Below, one piece after another: positions 20,474 to 33,085 of a stretch of DNA of 64,000 nt. The translations under genes were made by a program, and so were the position numbers. A model generated the notes under the pieces. That model saw only the letters and a list, made by a program, of their open reading frames with translations, was not told where the DNA came from and searched no databases. Origin of the DNA: Chloranthus sessilifolius (lineage: Eukaryota > Streptophyta > Magnoliopsida > Chloranthales > Chloranthaceae). Positions within the stretch are counted from its first letter, which is position 1, and each line of letters starts with the position of its first letter. Location: assembly GCA_021018995.1 (NCBI GenBank), contig CM037585.1, forward strand, positions 83,614,646-83,678,645, in the 5' to 3' direction.

Positions 20474-21805
20474 ATACCTAGTGAGATTTGGGCCCATCAT
20501 TTTCTTTTACAGAGTGTTTTTGACATTATTTCTGCTCTAAGGACTGAGTGAATCAAGACTTTTTCCCTAGAAGTTGTGCAACTCCAAATCAAAACTAATT
20601 GACAGCACTCATGAGACTAAGGAAATGATCCAAGGCCCTCATTTGGATAGTTTCAGCCTAAAAATCCAACCTTTTAAAATCTGCCCTTTCGCATACACTA
20701 GTTGAGCCTTAAAATCATATTTTTTCTTTCTCAAATACCAGAAAACTTGCACCTTAACCTCATTACCTGAGTCAACCTTACCCTCACTCTAAGAATTCAG
20801 AAGGTAAAGGAGAAGGAGGTAAAGATACTGAGAATGGTCCAATATTCTGTGGAAGGTGAAGAAAAGCAACTTGTGAATAGCTGTGTATCAATGGCAGTTG
20901 TGTGGCATTTCATCAAAAGAATGAATAAAGCAAAAAAAGTAAGAGAAGTCTGGAGAACATCATCATCTGAAAATTGAAAAGATGAGGAGAAGCTGGCCAC
21001 TTTGTCTCTAAAATAGAAGAGGAAGATGAAGTTTTTACTGGAATGAAGGTTGTGAAGTCATGAACCACTCCTTACCTTGCTGATTTCTCAATTTGGATTC
21101 CCTTTTTACCCCTTTGATTCTTTACACCCCTCAGCCATAAGCCACATTACAACCCATTCTTAAAGACCTTGTGGATCCAAAGTTAAATGAGTTGTCATGT
21201 GAAGATGAAGAGTTGCCCAATCTATGGTGAAAATCCTTGAAGATGTCTGAAATTAGAAGCTTGGCCTATGCTCATGCTTGCAAACCGTTTGGGGTCTGCA
21301 ACTGCTCTTGAGCTGTTGAGATTATGAACACCCTCAGGTTATTAATGTTGAGAGATAGCCCTAGTGAGAATTGGGTCTGAATTTTTACCTCTTTATGGTG
21401 GTATCCAACCTGGATCTTGAATAAAAAGCAAGCTGGGTACTAATTTTCATACATTGAAATTCTAATGTTAAATAAATGGTGGTTAGGCAAACACATGTTA
21501 ACTTTTAAGTTTTAAATGGCCTGTAAACATTGCTGCAGTGTCCTCTAAGTGTTATATGGATGTGGAATGAAACTTTAAACATTTGAATCGGTGTTGTCAT
21601 TATCTGCACTACACTTAACAGATTTTAATGATGAAGTTTGTGGGTGTCTTCACTGAAAACCCTCAGGAGACTTCATTCCTCCACTAGGGATCACCTAGGG
21701 GTTTAAAAGGCTTGGTACATATGCTAAATGTATTCGTGATCCCTATGAAAGTGGCATTTAATTACAGCTTTGCTAAGGGACTTGCAAAGATTAGGTTTGC
21801 AGGTG
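20474..21805 (+). other. 3' untranslated region of element A, second part, with degenerate PPT
   Basis: Non-coding and homologous to 43925-45240 on the minus strand of element D (for example gacagcactcatgagact and the ctttgctaagggact block near the end). The PPT position before the 3' LTR reads aggtttgcaggtg, where D has aggtttgggggtg. A's tract is therefore mutated. Confidence 0.65.
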
Positions 21806-24209
21806 TGTCAAGACCTGAAAAGTATCACTTTCCACCCCTTAACTTAATCTCTGTTAGACCCTTAATCATTTAATAAAAGTGTTTTAAGCATGTTCTATAG
21901 GTAATAAGCAGTAGCTACCAATAAACCCCTAACCATGCCAAGATGCTCATTGTTACCTCAGAACTACCTCAACAGAATGAAGGATGAACCTAGACAGAGA
22001 GTTGGCTGAAGCATAGGCACATCCAAGCAGAAATACACCAAGAAGAATGCCTCGTGCAAATGTCGCAGGGTTCAATTGAACCAGAGATAATGCCATTGTG
22101 CAGTTGTCGCGAGCCCCTGGAGGAAGCACAACAATTGGTCATGCAGTTTGTGCGCCATTCTCGCACGGTTTGGTGCCAGAAAGAATTGAAAAGCAGGCTT
22201 CGTGAGGTCCTCACGAGGCTCAGTCTAAAGCATTCACGCAGTCTCGCGCAACTCAAAAGAAGAACCGTTAAGCTTCGCGCGACTCACTCAGGAGAGAGAG
22301 CTTCAGGTATTCCTGTGCGCAGCTGTCACGCAGTAGCCGCGAGATACAGACCTTCTAAGAAATGCTCGCGCGACCCAGAAACTCATGAGCACTGCTTCTT
22401 CGCAAGGATCTCTCATGAGATTCACCAACGGACGAACCGCGTGAGTAATCCCTGTGCCATTCAAAGCTGAAATAGCAATCTCGCGATTGCCATTTGTATT
22501 TCGTGAGGACTAAAATGCCAATCCCGTGACTGCATGAATTTCAAGTCAATTCAACCCTGCGACGCCAATTCTACCACACGAAAAGATCTAAAATCGTTTC
22601 TACCCAGTGAGGATCGAATTCTAAACTTCTCCCCACTTCTGTAAGGGCAATCTAGGAATCTCCAACGATTAGGGCACGCACTCCAATGCTTCAATCTCCA
22701 TGCACACGCCCTGAGGCATCCAAGGGATAAGAATGAGTTGCAATTACATTGAGAAATTAGGGTTTTCCTAACCCTAATTGGAGGGGAAGTCGACTGCTAC
22801 ATAAGCCTAAGCCTAGCATAGGTTTGAGGATCGACTCTCTTTGGGACTTAACTTCTGTGCTTCTTCTCCAAAAACCAACTGTAGAATTACAGTAGGTTAA
22901 GGTTAGGGTTTAGGAGTTTTCTTATTTTTCCTTTTTCTTTCTCTCCATAGTCCAGCATTTGCTGGCTATGCCTTTTGTATGATTAGCTGGTATAGATTTT
23001 AATGGAGTTTTTGTAATAGGATCTGTTACATGTATGGGATGTTGTTTTTATTATGAGTTGTGCTGTACAAGGCTGCTGCCTTGAGATCCTCCATTGCTAA
23101 GTTATTTCGTAAGCAATGGAGGATTGCTTATAAGGTACTATTTAGATCTAAGTGACCTGTGTGTCCAGGTTAGGCACTTTGCAGGCCTTCCCCCACTACA
23201 GGACCGACTAAATCTGAATCCCCATGGGAACTTTTGCTTGTAGCCTTGTGAACATGGTGCGGCAGCAATGTTCTTGTTCTGTCTTAGACCTTTGTGAGGA
23301 GGATAGCCTCTGTGGATAGTCTGTGGCCATTCAAGTGGACATATTATAGCCCTAGGGTGAGGCCAATTCATGGAACTAAGACAGATTCTTCTTCTCTACA
23401 ATTGTGCTTGAAGCCTTGTGGGAGATTGTGTAGTGACAGACTCCCCTATAGTTGAATAGATCTGCCATCAGATTGCAGATCTGAGTTGGCTGTAGAGATT
23501 GTAGGCTTATGACTGGATCACTGCAGTCTTTCTAAAGCAGTGAACAGCCATGCTTGAAAGCTAGTACTCAAACTCTTACGGGTCCTGTGTGTCCAGGCTT
23601 GTGCACTTTGTAGGCCTAGCCCCACACACAGAACTTTAGAGGATGAGGTTCCTATGGATTCTTGAGCTTGTAGCCTGGATGAAGTAGTGCCTACAATGGT
23701 AAACTTGTTATGACTCACCTCTGAATTGTGGTTCTTTCTCCTCTTTGGTGATAATGTAGCCATTGGACAGGATTTCTATAGCAACAGATCTGAGTCTGAG
23801 TTACAAGACCCCATTAGATCTGTATCTAATAACATACTGCTCACCCTTTTTCATTTATTTTCTCACCCCACCACTCTTCTTAACCCTTTTTGTAATCAAA
23901 ACAGTCAGTTGCCTTAGGATTAAGATTATAGTGACTTTAAATCCCCTTCCACTTAGGATTGCCAGATCTATAGCTAGATCTGGAAAGCCTACTAAGGATA
24001 GCTCCCTTGGAGCTTGAGATCAACTTCCCTGTGGGACAAACTCTTACTTATCAAAACATGTTACAACAGGCCCTGTATCTTGTAGGACTATGCATATTTT
24101 AGGCTTGCTGCTCCGTAATCATCACTCTACCTTTCACTCATTTTCATTTACCCCATTCTTATCACTGTCTTCAATAAAGTCAGTAGAAAGCACTTAAAAT
24201 ATCTCAACA
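21806..24209 (+). repeat. 3' LTR of element A (family L1)
   Basis: It starts TGTCAAGACC, ends CTCAACA and is 2404 bp. Relative to the 5' LTR it has mostly transitions, a TATA change (22797) and a loss of about 90 bp near 23730 that removes motif M copy 2. TSD CCTGG follows at 24210-24214. Confidence 0.92.
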
Positions 24210-24235
24210 CCTGGTCAATGTGTGGGTGACCTTAT

Positions 24236-24285
24236 ATCGGCTGCAGTATCGTCTAACGAGGAGTGAGCGGGGAGTGCACAGGTCG
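24236..24285 (+). repeat. 50-bp direct repeat of the PMD gene 3' part
   Basis: cggctgcagtatcgtctaac and the following gaggagtgagcggggagtg recur, slightly changed, at 26690-26740. The first copy lies just before the PMD start and may be the end of another PMD copy. Confidence 0.6.
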
Positions 24286-26790
24286 GGAGCCCTTGGTTGA
24301 TCCAGGGTTGGCTGCGGATAAGGTGCTCCGAGAGTTCTTGATGCACTTCCTCAGTGCGGTACTCTTTTCTTCTTCGACTTGGAGATGCATCATCTGGTTA
24401 TTTTTAAGGGTTCTCAGGGACTTGAATCGGGTCCCTAACTACGTGTGGGGTGCGGCCGCGTTGGCGCATCTCTATGAGCAACTTTATCGTCAGGGACGAG
24501 GTGTCGCGATGATCAGAGGTTTCCTTCCCTTCCTCCAGGTAAGTTTCAGTTAATTGGCGTCATTGTGTCTTCAATTTTTCTCTTTTTTTACTTTTTTTTC
24601 TTTCATAGTAGCTATTTAGCGTTTCTTTTTTCTGCGTTTTCTAGTTATGGGTGTATGATCACTTTGCTTTTCTTCATCCATGGGTTTTGTTGGAGGTTAC
24701 GTTCACATTTCCGCCGATGCATGTGTGGAGGATAGCGCTGCAAGGTCGTCGTTGGTCTTCGGATCTTCAGACCGCGCGAGGTCTTTTCGAGGACATGCAT
24801 GAGGGCCAGGTATATCATCGTGTGCACATTTTGTTTTGGGTCTTTTTTAGGTTCTGAGGCTTCATTGATGTGTTGGCTTGCTTATTTGGCTGTAGGTGAT
24901 TTGGAGGTCATACGCAGTGGAGGAGGATGTCGGCGTGTTAGTGATTCAGTCCGGTAGGCCTTTCTTCGATGTGGACATATGGATCAATTGCTTTTAGAAG
25001 GTGGAGAGGATCCACCTATCTTGAGTGGTACGATAGCTGGGGCTCTCTCAAGGAGTCCCTACGGAGAATTGCCACAAGGTAGCGAAGAGGATGACCGGTC
25101 CCCCGGGTCGAAACTTTACATAGCGGATGGCACTTCAGATGGCTGATTTAGAGCTCGAGGGATCAGGGTCATAGGGGCACATGATGAGGAGGATGTCCGA
25201 GAGTTTTGGAGATGGTTTAGCGCATTGGGTGGTGGGCGTCTCTTCACATGTCCCTTCCCTGGGAGTGGTTCTTTTACGGTCGGCGGGCCTGAGTCGGCAT
25301 TGGCATTAAGGGAGAGGTTGGCCGCACTAGAACAGGGCCATCTTACGGCGGGTGTCCGGGGAGCATAGGATGCCCTTCATAGTGTGATGGAGTAGATGGG
25401 GTGCGCTCCTCAACCTTATGAGGAGATGCTGCACTCCCTAGCCACATCAGTGGCTCAGGCTAGGGGTGCGGAGGATGAGATGAGGGCTCAGCTAGCGGAG
25501 ACTTGACAGCTCTTGGTAAGTTATCTCATTGGTCTAGCTCTTTATATATTGTGTTGATTTAATTTTCCAGTTGTTTTGATATTTTTGTGGTGTCTCAATT
25601 TCTTTCGGCCAGTCTGAGAGGGAGGCCGAGGTCGCTAGTCATGCGGTGATAGTCGAGTTATTATGTAGTCAACAGCAAGCCGACCGGGAGGTGGAGGCCA
25701 GTCTGTGATCTGAGATTGATCAATTGGTAAGTGTCTTCCCTAGTTTATTAATAGTTAGTGTTTGTGGATTCTTATTAAATTTGGTACATTTTTCGATGTT
25801 TATAGAGGGCAGAGCTCTCCGTTGCTGGGGCTTTTGATCAGGCATTCGATCCTTCTTTAGTTGCTTCTTCTAGTCAGGAGGATCCAGCGATGCCCCAGCT
25901 ACGGGTCAAGCTAGAGCACTGGGCATGTTTCTTCAATCTTTTGACCCGTTTGTACAATTATAGTAGTTAGTTGGGTGTTATTGTTTCACTTTTTCTTAAT
26001 GGTTTACTAACATCGTGTGGTGTTTCAGCGTCAAGTTGTCGAGGAACTTCAGACAAGGGAGGCGACGACTGCCTCTCTATGCCCCGAGAATCAAGTATAG
26101 TTTCTGATTTAGTACAATTCAGTTTAGGTTACTTCATTTTATTTTGTTCTGACATATCTTATGTTAGTTTGTTTGGTTCTTTGTGCAGGCTGTTCCGAAC
26201 TCTGCTCTTGAGGCTCCCCCTCAAGGGTCTGTCCCTACTCCTACTCAGGTATGTTTTAGTTATTATTGTTGTAGTTTATTCGTCATCGTAGTGTTATCTG
26301 ATGTATTTGTTTATTCCTATTGCACCCTCTACATTTGTTCCTTCCGTGCCGCCTACTAATCCAGTGACTGCTGCGACGGTTGAGAGCCTTCTTAGGGAGA
26401 GGGTGAATCTGGTATGATTCTCTTCTTTTCAAAGTTTTTTTCTTACAAATATTCATATATATATATATTGGCTTTCTTTGACTAGGTGTGGTAATGCAAG
26501 TTTGTCAGCTTGAGGAGGTGCACCTAGAGGCAGCGCGAGCGCGTGCTACTCCTAAGGCAAGACGGATCCTTGGGGACACACAGAGTCGCGAGGACCTATT
26601 CGTCGAGATGATAGTTGCACAAAGGACTCAGACTGAGGCATTAGAGGCAGCGCGTCAGGCGATTCGGTGAGATGCAGGTGCCCTAGATCGGCTACAGTAT
26701 CATCTTATGAGGAGTGAGCGGGGAGTGTGCAGGTTGGTTGGTCAGCTTGATGGATCGGAGTCAAGGGCTACAGGTTCCTTGGTCGGGTAG
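24263..26790 (+). pseudogene. Plant mobile domain (PMD) gene, intron-containing, decayed
   Basis: Exon 1 (to 24538) contains VPNYVWGAAALAHLYEQLYR and ends in frame at a GT splice donor. Exon 2 (24645-24809) begins LWVYDHFAFLHPW. Exon 3 from 24896 has VIWRSYAVEEDVGVLVIQSG and RPFFDVDIWINC, then a TAG. These match the PMD / aminotransferase-like fold of plant MAIN/MAIL proteins and many transposons. Later short exons, separated by gtaagt...ag introns (25516-25612, 25737-25805 and others), encode Gln/Glu-rich coiled-coil segments to about 26790. Several stops and frameshifts make it a pseudogene. It runs antisense to, and downstream of, the Tat-type integrase at 28679-30063, a position where some Tat elements carry an extra antisense ORF. 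Confidence 0.8.
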
Positions 26791-28678
26791 CCTCAGTGCA
26801 CGTCACATGATCGTGTCAAGGATTATGCTCATGAGGATTCTGTCATTCATGAGATTCTTGTGGGGTATCCTCCTCATTCTCGATTGAGGCGGTCTGCTAG
26901 TCCGGTGAGTGATGGGAGTTCAGTAGGGGACCTCGTCGTCTAGAGGTTCTGCAGACTCCTAGTGTCGGGATCGTGTTTTTGGAGGATTAGTTTATGGACC
27001 TCCGGGCTGATGATACTGGGGACAGCGGTGATCCGCCCTCCCGGTGGCAGCGTAGGGAGTAGGGGTGCATGTGTATTTTTTTTATATCCATTGTGTGTGT
27101 GTCCATGTATATACAGGGGGTATGCTCTCCGTGACAGGTGTAAAAATAAGAGAAAATTTTGATATATATAGGGATTTTTTAGTTTAGATGTAACTAATTG
27201 GCTACTTTTCTTTTAGTTACCTTTTGCATCTACCTTTTGCTTTTAGTGCTGTCAGTTATCATCGGGACTTGGACGCTTCCTGAGCTGGCCCGATAGTGAT
27301 TGAAGGTTGCTTTGTATCTACACATGTAAAGGTAAGGCTATCAATACTTTTTATTTATCCCCTTGCTAGTTGTCAAGGGGGGTAGGAATCTCAGACCGAG
27401 GTCTGGTAGTAAAAGATGTATATATGCTATTTTTTTTTCTTTTCCTTCTTTTTTTCTTTTTCTTCTTTTTTTTTATTCTCTTTTTTTTAGAAAATGAAAA
27501 TAATGCAACAGGGAAAGCAAATAACTAAAATAAATAAAAAAATAAAAATGCCCTAGTGTAGGAGCGTGGTAGGATCGGTAGTATAGTGTCTTCGAGAGCA
27601 TTCCGCGGATGGTGGCTTCGTTATTTCGCATCTTCTTTGTGGGAGAGTCGGTGCTTCTAAGGTGATTCTCCTTCTGACCCAAAAAAAATTCCCTAGTGTC
27701 TAGATGCAATGGAGCTTTTCTGGGTTTTAAATGATCACTTTGGGTCTATAAGAGGCCATGGGTATTTGGTGAGTTAGTTTTGAAGAAAAGTTCATCAGTA
27801 TTATCATCAAACAAGGGGAGGTCATTTTGATTATGTCAATTGTATACTGGGGGATCTACCTTTGGGTGGTGGTCACCCTATCCCATGGTTATCAGGGAGA
27901 AGTATAGTATGTATAGTAGGTGCTTGCATCAGTCATCATTCATCGGTCTTCGGTTTCATTCCTAAGAGTATCCTGAAAGGCTTCTGATTTATCGTCTGAA
28001 AAAGTAAAAGAGTGGAAGAGATGTAAGGCTTAGTGATGTGGGGAGTAGTTTGCATCTAACACTTTCAAAAAGGGGTGAGTAACAATCTTTTTCTCAGTGG
28101 GGATACGGGGTGCCATGATTGAGCTCTTCGTCATATTTCGGTACCATCAAAATCTCACATTCTATGGCTAGTAGGAGTTTGTCCTCCTCCCGCCACATTA
28201 TGACGACATCTAATAGTATGGGGACATTAGGGAGGCCCTTGTAACTTGCTTATACATTTTTAATAAAGTAACCAGAGATGTCCTCACGGCCTGCTTATGC
28301 TTCCCTGAGCTCATTGACTTGTTCATTCGTCGTACTGCTCTCACTTGATTATTTTTGGATATATATTTTTTGAAAGCATCCTGCTAGCGTAAGAATAATG
28401 AGTTTTGATTGAACCTAGCATCTTCATTTTTTTGCTCTAACATCTCCTCCAATGGCAGGGGATGGGAAATGAGGATTGGGTGTTACCTATACTTTTGAAA
28501 GAGACTAGATATGTCACTAGTCCTTTGGTCATAACACCCGAAATAAGAAAGTGGACGATAAATTGGAGGTCTTAAGGATATTCTGAGAATTGATGACATA
28601 CGACCAGTGAATGGGTCGTGACAGCTATAGGTGGTGATAAGTATAAGTATTTAACCATAAGATGTGATGATCACAAAG
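26791..28678. other. Non-coding stretch between PMD gene and Tat-type integrase
   Basis: No coding region is supported. Visible items are an AT-rich tract, pyrimidine runs near 27425-27490, and two short perfect hairpins: CCCCTTG with CAAGGGG (27359-27380) and CAGACC-GA-GGTCTG (27392-27405). It is probably the shared 3' space of the convergent PMD and Tat transcripts. Confidence 0.4.
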
Positions 28679-30063
28679 CTAAGGGTAGTATTTTCTAAGG
28701 TACATGGCGTTCGAAGGGCTAGGGAGTTCTTCCCCGCCTTGGTTCACCAGTTTGTATGTGTTCCTAGGGTATTCGGCTATTATAACGTAGGGGTCTTCCC
28801 AGTACGGTTTTAGTTTTCCGTTTGGATGGGCGTGCTTGGAAGACATGATTCTCTTCAAGACTAATTCTCCAATATTAAAGGTTCGTTCAAGGACTTTCTT
28901 ATTGTAAGCCCTGACCACTCTCCTCTGATATACCTGAGCGTGATCAGCTGCTCTTAGACGTGTCTCATCAAGCTACTCTAGCTACGTGAGTAGGGCAATT
29001 CTCCTCTCGTCTAAGGATAGCTCATCATCGAGTTGGATCCGTAAGGATGGTACTTATATCTTATATGTTAGGATTGCTCCATCCCGTATGTAAGGAGGTA
29101 GGGAGTTTGGCTAGTGCCCGTACAAATAGAAGTTCTATAGGCCTAGAGTGCTTCTGATAGTCGTTCAGGCCAATCAGCTCCATTGCTCATTTCTACAGTG
29201 TGTTTCAGAATTTGAATCAGTATTTTGTTTGTAGCTTCTACTTGTCCATTTCCTTGAGGGTAGAATAGTGATGAGTGGCATAGATCGATGCCAAACTTCT
29301 TTCATAGCTTCTTCGTCTTCTCTGTGATGAACTGCGGTCCATTGTCAGTGACAAACATCCTGGGTACTCTAAACGTGGGGATGATATTCTGAATGATAAA
29401 TCTCATGAGTGTCGAAGCGGTGATTCTGACGTTGGATTCAACTTCTGCCTATTTGGTGTAGTATTCAGTTGTTGTAAGTATGAACGCGTGCTTGTGAGTG
29501 TTCCCAACTGTGTCTATGAAAGGTCCGACGATGTCGAAGGCCCACATCGAAAATGGCCATTGTGGGGTCATAATGTTCAATACAACTGATGGAGCTTTGA
29601 TTAGTGCGGCGTGTTCTTGGCATCGTTTACAAAATTGGATGTAGAGGTGACAGTCTCTTATCATTGTCAGCCAGAAGTAGCCTTGTCGTAAGATTTGGTC
29701 GGTGAGTCTCTGTATACTGGCGTGAGCACTACAGGCACTGGCGTGTGCTTCTTAGATGATGTATTATCCTTCAGCGGTTGTGACACATCATAGCAGTAAT
29801 CCTCTGGTGAAGGCTTCTTTATATAATATTTTGCCGAGTATGCAGAATCGGGCGTATCAGTTCCTTATAGTCGTCCGTTCGATCTTCGTGACATATGGAG
29901 GGATGTGTTGATGCTTCAGAAAGTTTCAGATGTTGAAATACCATGGTTGTCCGTTGTCGGTGGGTGATTTTTCAAACCTAAACATGGAAACTTTGGTTTC
30001 CTACTTGACGTGATTTTCAAGAGTGATCGCTTCATTTGGTCCCGTACTCATGGGGAGGATTGG
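28679..30063 (-). pseudogene. int: Integrase of a Tat/Ogre-type Ty3/Gypsy element
   Basis: Read on the minus strand from about 30060 are a degraded RNase H tail, a zinc module (FCKRCQEHA), then the core with Asp 29533-29535 (FDIVGPF), Asp 29344-29346 (VTDNGPQF) and Glu 29236-29238 (GQVEATNK), with 35 residues between the last two. The C-terminal GPY/F module (KLKPYWEDPYVI) ends at TAA near 28679; the G of GPY is D. Several TAG and TAA stops interrupt it. Phrases such as WPFSMWAFDIVGP place it in the Tat rather than the Athila branch. The upstream boundary is cut by the insertion of element B at 30069. Confidence 0.87.
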
Positions 30064-30068
30064 CAATT

Positions 30069-32741
30069 TGTTATTCACTGAAAAGTACCACTTTTCACCT
30101 CTTAACCTAGCCTTTGATAGACCCTGAAGCAGACTAATAATCATTTGTTAAGTGTATTTTTTAGTTAGCAATAATCTATGCAGCTAAACATAAAATCCAT
30201 CCTTATTGGCCCAAAGAAGAGGAATAAGACATGCAAAGATGATAGTTGAACCAAAGCCTAATGGAACACCCTGGTAGTGCTCACTATGGTGATTCATGTG
30301 CTGGTCATCATTGACCAAAAGCCTAGCAGATGAATGAATTTGGCTGAGAATGGAGAAACTACAAAGGCAGCATGTGCAATATATCAGAGCATAGAAAGAC
30401 AAATCTTACAGAGTTGCGAAGCTCCCTCACGAAGTTAAGGATGCAGTGGAAGATGCCCTCGTGCAGATAGGACGCGCATTTAAGAGGAGAGCTGTAAAGG
30501 CATCGCAAAGATTTCACAGATTAAAATCCTTAGAATTTGTGGTCACGAAGCTCTCGCGAAGATCAGGCCTTAAAGCAGTTGTGTGAAGAACATAGCGAGT
30601 CCATGTGTGAACTGAACTAAAATTCATCTCACGAAGATCGTGCATGGCCCTGGAAGAGAGAGACTCCCAGAATTCTCCTCGCGTAGATCTCACACACTCT
30701 GAAGCCTTACCAATTACCACGTGAGTGCAGGAGCATAACTGTGTGAGCACGTAGCAAGAGAGAGAGCTTTTGAAGCTCTATGGTGCGAGAAGTCTAGGCA
30801 CTCTAAAGAATCTCCGCGACAGCAGTGCATCACAAAGGAACTGTGTGATTAACTAAATATTCACTGCGCGAGTGAGAACTTCCCAGCAACCAAAAGCTAC
30901 TTCATCAAGGCCCTACAGCTGTGTGAATCAATGAATGCATATGCCAGCCTTGCAAAGCACGGGCTCCTCACTTCTCAGTTTTAACTCAAGGACCTTATGA
31001 GAATTTCCTAAGGCTAAGGCACACATCCCGAGGTGAGGATTTTGAGGCGCACATCTCATGGCATTCAAGAGATGTAATAGTGCCACGTCTGCTAGAAAAA
31101 TTAGGGTTAATCCCTTCAGAGACAAGGCCGTATGGACAGAGTATATAAGCTACACTTAGAGTTTAGTTTTAGCATCAATCCTTCATTTCATCCCCTGTTG
31201 GCTGAGAGCTCCAGCAGGCTAGGGTTAGGGTTTGATCACCTCTTTTTTCCCTTTTTCATCTCTCTTAGCCCAGCACTTGCTGGCTAATCCCCCTGTAAGT
31301 AGTTAGGTTTAGTTTATTTCAATTTATAATATGTTTTGTATACATTAGGATGTTTGATGAGCAGTTGTGTACAGGCTGCAGCCTGGAGGCAGTTCATTGT
31401 AAGTTTAGTGTTTATCAATGGATTGTTGTTTTAATGCCTAATTGAATCTAAAGATCTTATGGTTTCTTTAGATGTCTATAGGATTCATGTATTTGGGACT
31501 AGCCCATTCAATTTCTAGTAGATCTATTATTTACCATTTCATTTCCCTTGGTTTGATAGTCCCATGGAAAGCAATGCTGGATCTTGGGAGCTCGGAGGTC
31601 TGTGGACCATGGTGGTTGTAGCAGTCTTAATGCTCTTTCTCTGACCTCTGTAGTATTGACAGACCAATGGGATATCCTGTGGCTATTTGAGTCGACAGGG
31701 TATAGCCCTAAGGTTGTGTCCAGCCACATGTTTGAGAATGTTTCTTCTCCCCTGCACATGAGCTTCTAAAGCCTTGTGAGGAGGTTTGTATAGGAACTGG
31801 CTCCCCTCTATTTTACCTAGCCGACATCAAATTTTAGATTTGATCTCTCTGTAGTAATTACAGTATGAGGCTGAGTCATTACAGGCCATTTGTAGCAATG
31901 CCCAGCTGAATCTAAAGCCCTATTCAACCTGTTCCATGGTCCTTTTTGTGGGCACCAGTGAGCTATTGGCCTTGGCAAAGCACTTAGGACCTTATGGGTT
32001 AAAATACCTATGGATGTCAACCAGATCTATACGCAGATATGGAGAGCTTGTAGCACCAACATTATATAGTGCTGCAATAGTATTCATGGCTTGATCTGGT
32101 CCAGTGGATGAGGAAATGATCAGTTCACTCCCCTGGACTAGATTGGCAATTTCTGGTTTAACTAATGGGATTTGACAGACTCTATAGGATAGGCTATGAC
32201 CATTTGAGTGGACAGCCTATAGCCTTAAGAGCACCCCCAATGGCATGAGTTAAACTAGATATTTCTACCTTGTTGAGGCTTTTGATAGCGTCTTAGCAAG
32301 GAGCACTGCAGAGACATACCAAATCTGAGTCACATTACGGTTTTAACTCTGAACTTAACCTGCTTACTTCTCACCAATTTTTATATTTTATTTTGGTACA
32401 CACCATCACCATCTTCTTCTTAACCCTTTCTTTAGGATAGGGCTATATTTTATTTCTCTGTTGTTAGGATTAATTTAGTGTAGTCGTGACACCCAGCTCC
32501 CTTTCTTTAGGATTGCCAGATCTGTAGCCAGATCTGGAGGCCTACTATTATAGCTCATTTTGGGTTCTAGATCAATTTCTCTATGGGACAAACTCTTACT
32601 TATCAAAGCATGCTACAATAGGCCCTGTATCTTGCAGGTCTAGGATTACTCTAGTTGTGCTGAATCCATTCTTTTATTTTACTTTATTTTTAATCGGTTT
32701 TCACCACACAATAACCAAAGCACACTATGGGGTAGACAACA
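30069..32741 (+). repeat. 5' LTR of element B (family L2)
   Basis: It starts TGTTATTCACTG, ends AGACAACA and is 2673 bp. It has decayed CGCG motifs in U3 (30410-30870), a TATA box TATATAAG at 31142-31149, a hairpin variant CAGGC-TGCA-GCCTG at 31372-31385 with a second stem to 31422, and motif M at 31668-31712 and 32186-32229. Confidence 0.88.
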
Positions 32742-32747
32742 AGTTTT

Positions 32748-32766
32748 TAGCGTCGTTGCCGGGGAT
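32748..32766 (+). other. Primer-binding site of element B
   Basis: tagcgtcgttgccggggat begins 6 bases after the LTR. Against the tRNA-Asp complement TGGCGCCGTTGCCGGGGAT it has two G-to-A or C-to-T changes. Confidence 0.82.
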
Positions 32767-33085
32767 GTTGATCTTTTTAGTAGACCTGAGTTGTACTATA
32801 ATTTGATTTTCAAATTCATGGTAGCTGTACCTAAACTAGAATAAAAGTACTACTAATTTTTTATAGAAATTTGCAGAAATGGACAGCAGAAGAAGGGGAA
32901 AGCTAGAGCTGCAGTTTGAGTGAAGCTCGCTCTATTTGCACTTACTTTCTCCTAAAATCTCAGTTCATGTATGTTTACTTTCCTGTGTTTGTTTAGTGTA
33001 AATCTGTGTAGTTGTTAATTTTTGTTTGAAATATTCTTTGTGTTTGCTTGTGAGCGTTTTCTGTACTTACTGTGGGTGTGAGTAT

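Larger units (their letters stand above)
4850..24209 (+). mobile_element. Element A: full-length Athila-like Ty3/Gypsy retrotransposon
   Basis: It is 19.4 kb including a nested 1.9-kb solo LTR. Order: 5' LTR, tRNA-Asp PBS, gag, protease, RT, RNase H, integrase, spacer with CGCG motifs, long ORF2, small ORF3, 3' untranslated region, degenerate PPT, 3' LTR. Both ends carry TSD CCTGG, so it is one insertion. The LTRs differ at about 7% of the first 330 positions by eye, so it is not recent. Every protein region has stops, frameshifts or deletions, so it cannot act on its own. The clade call rests on the gag sequence, integrase motifs, the PBS and the long ORF downstream of pol. Confidence 0.93.

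Noticed and set aside
26452-26470. Short AT dinucleotide run as a possible microsatellite or CRISPR-like repeat
   Set aside because: Only about nine AT units inside an intron-like segment; no spacer-repeat pattern exists anywhere in the window.
27359-27405. Two hairpins as intrinsic terminators
   Set aside because: Intrinsic hairpin terminators are a bacterial feature and the context is plant repeat DNA; noted only as structure.
32741-32770. PBS of B as a different tRNA type
   Set aside because: The changes from the tRNA-Asp complement are G-to-A and C-to-T only, so decay is the simpler reading.
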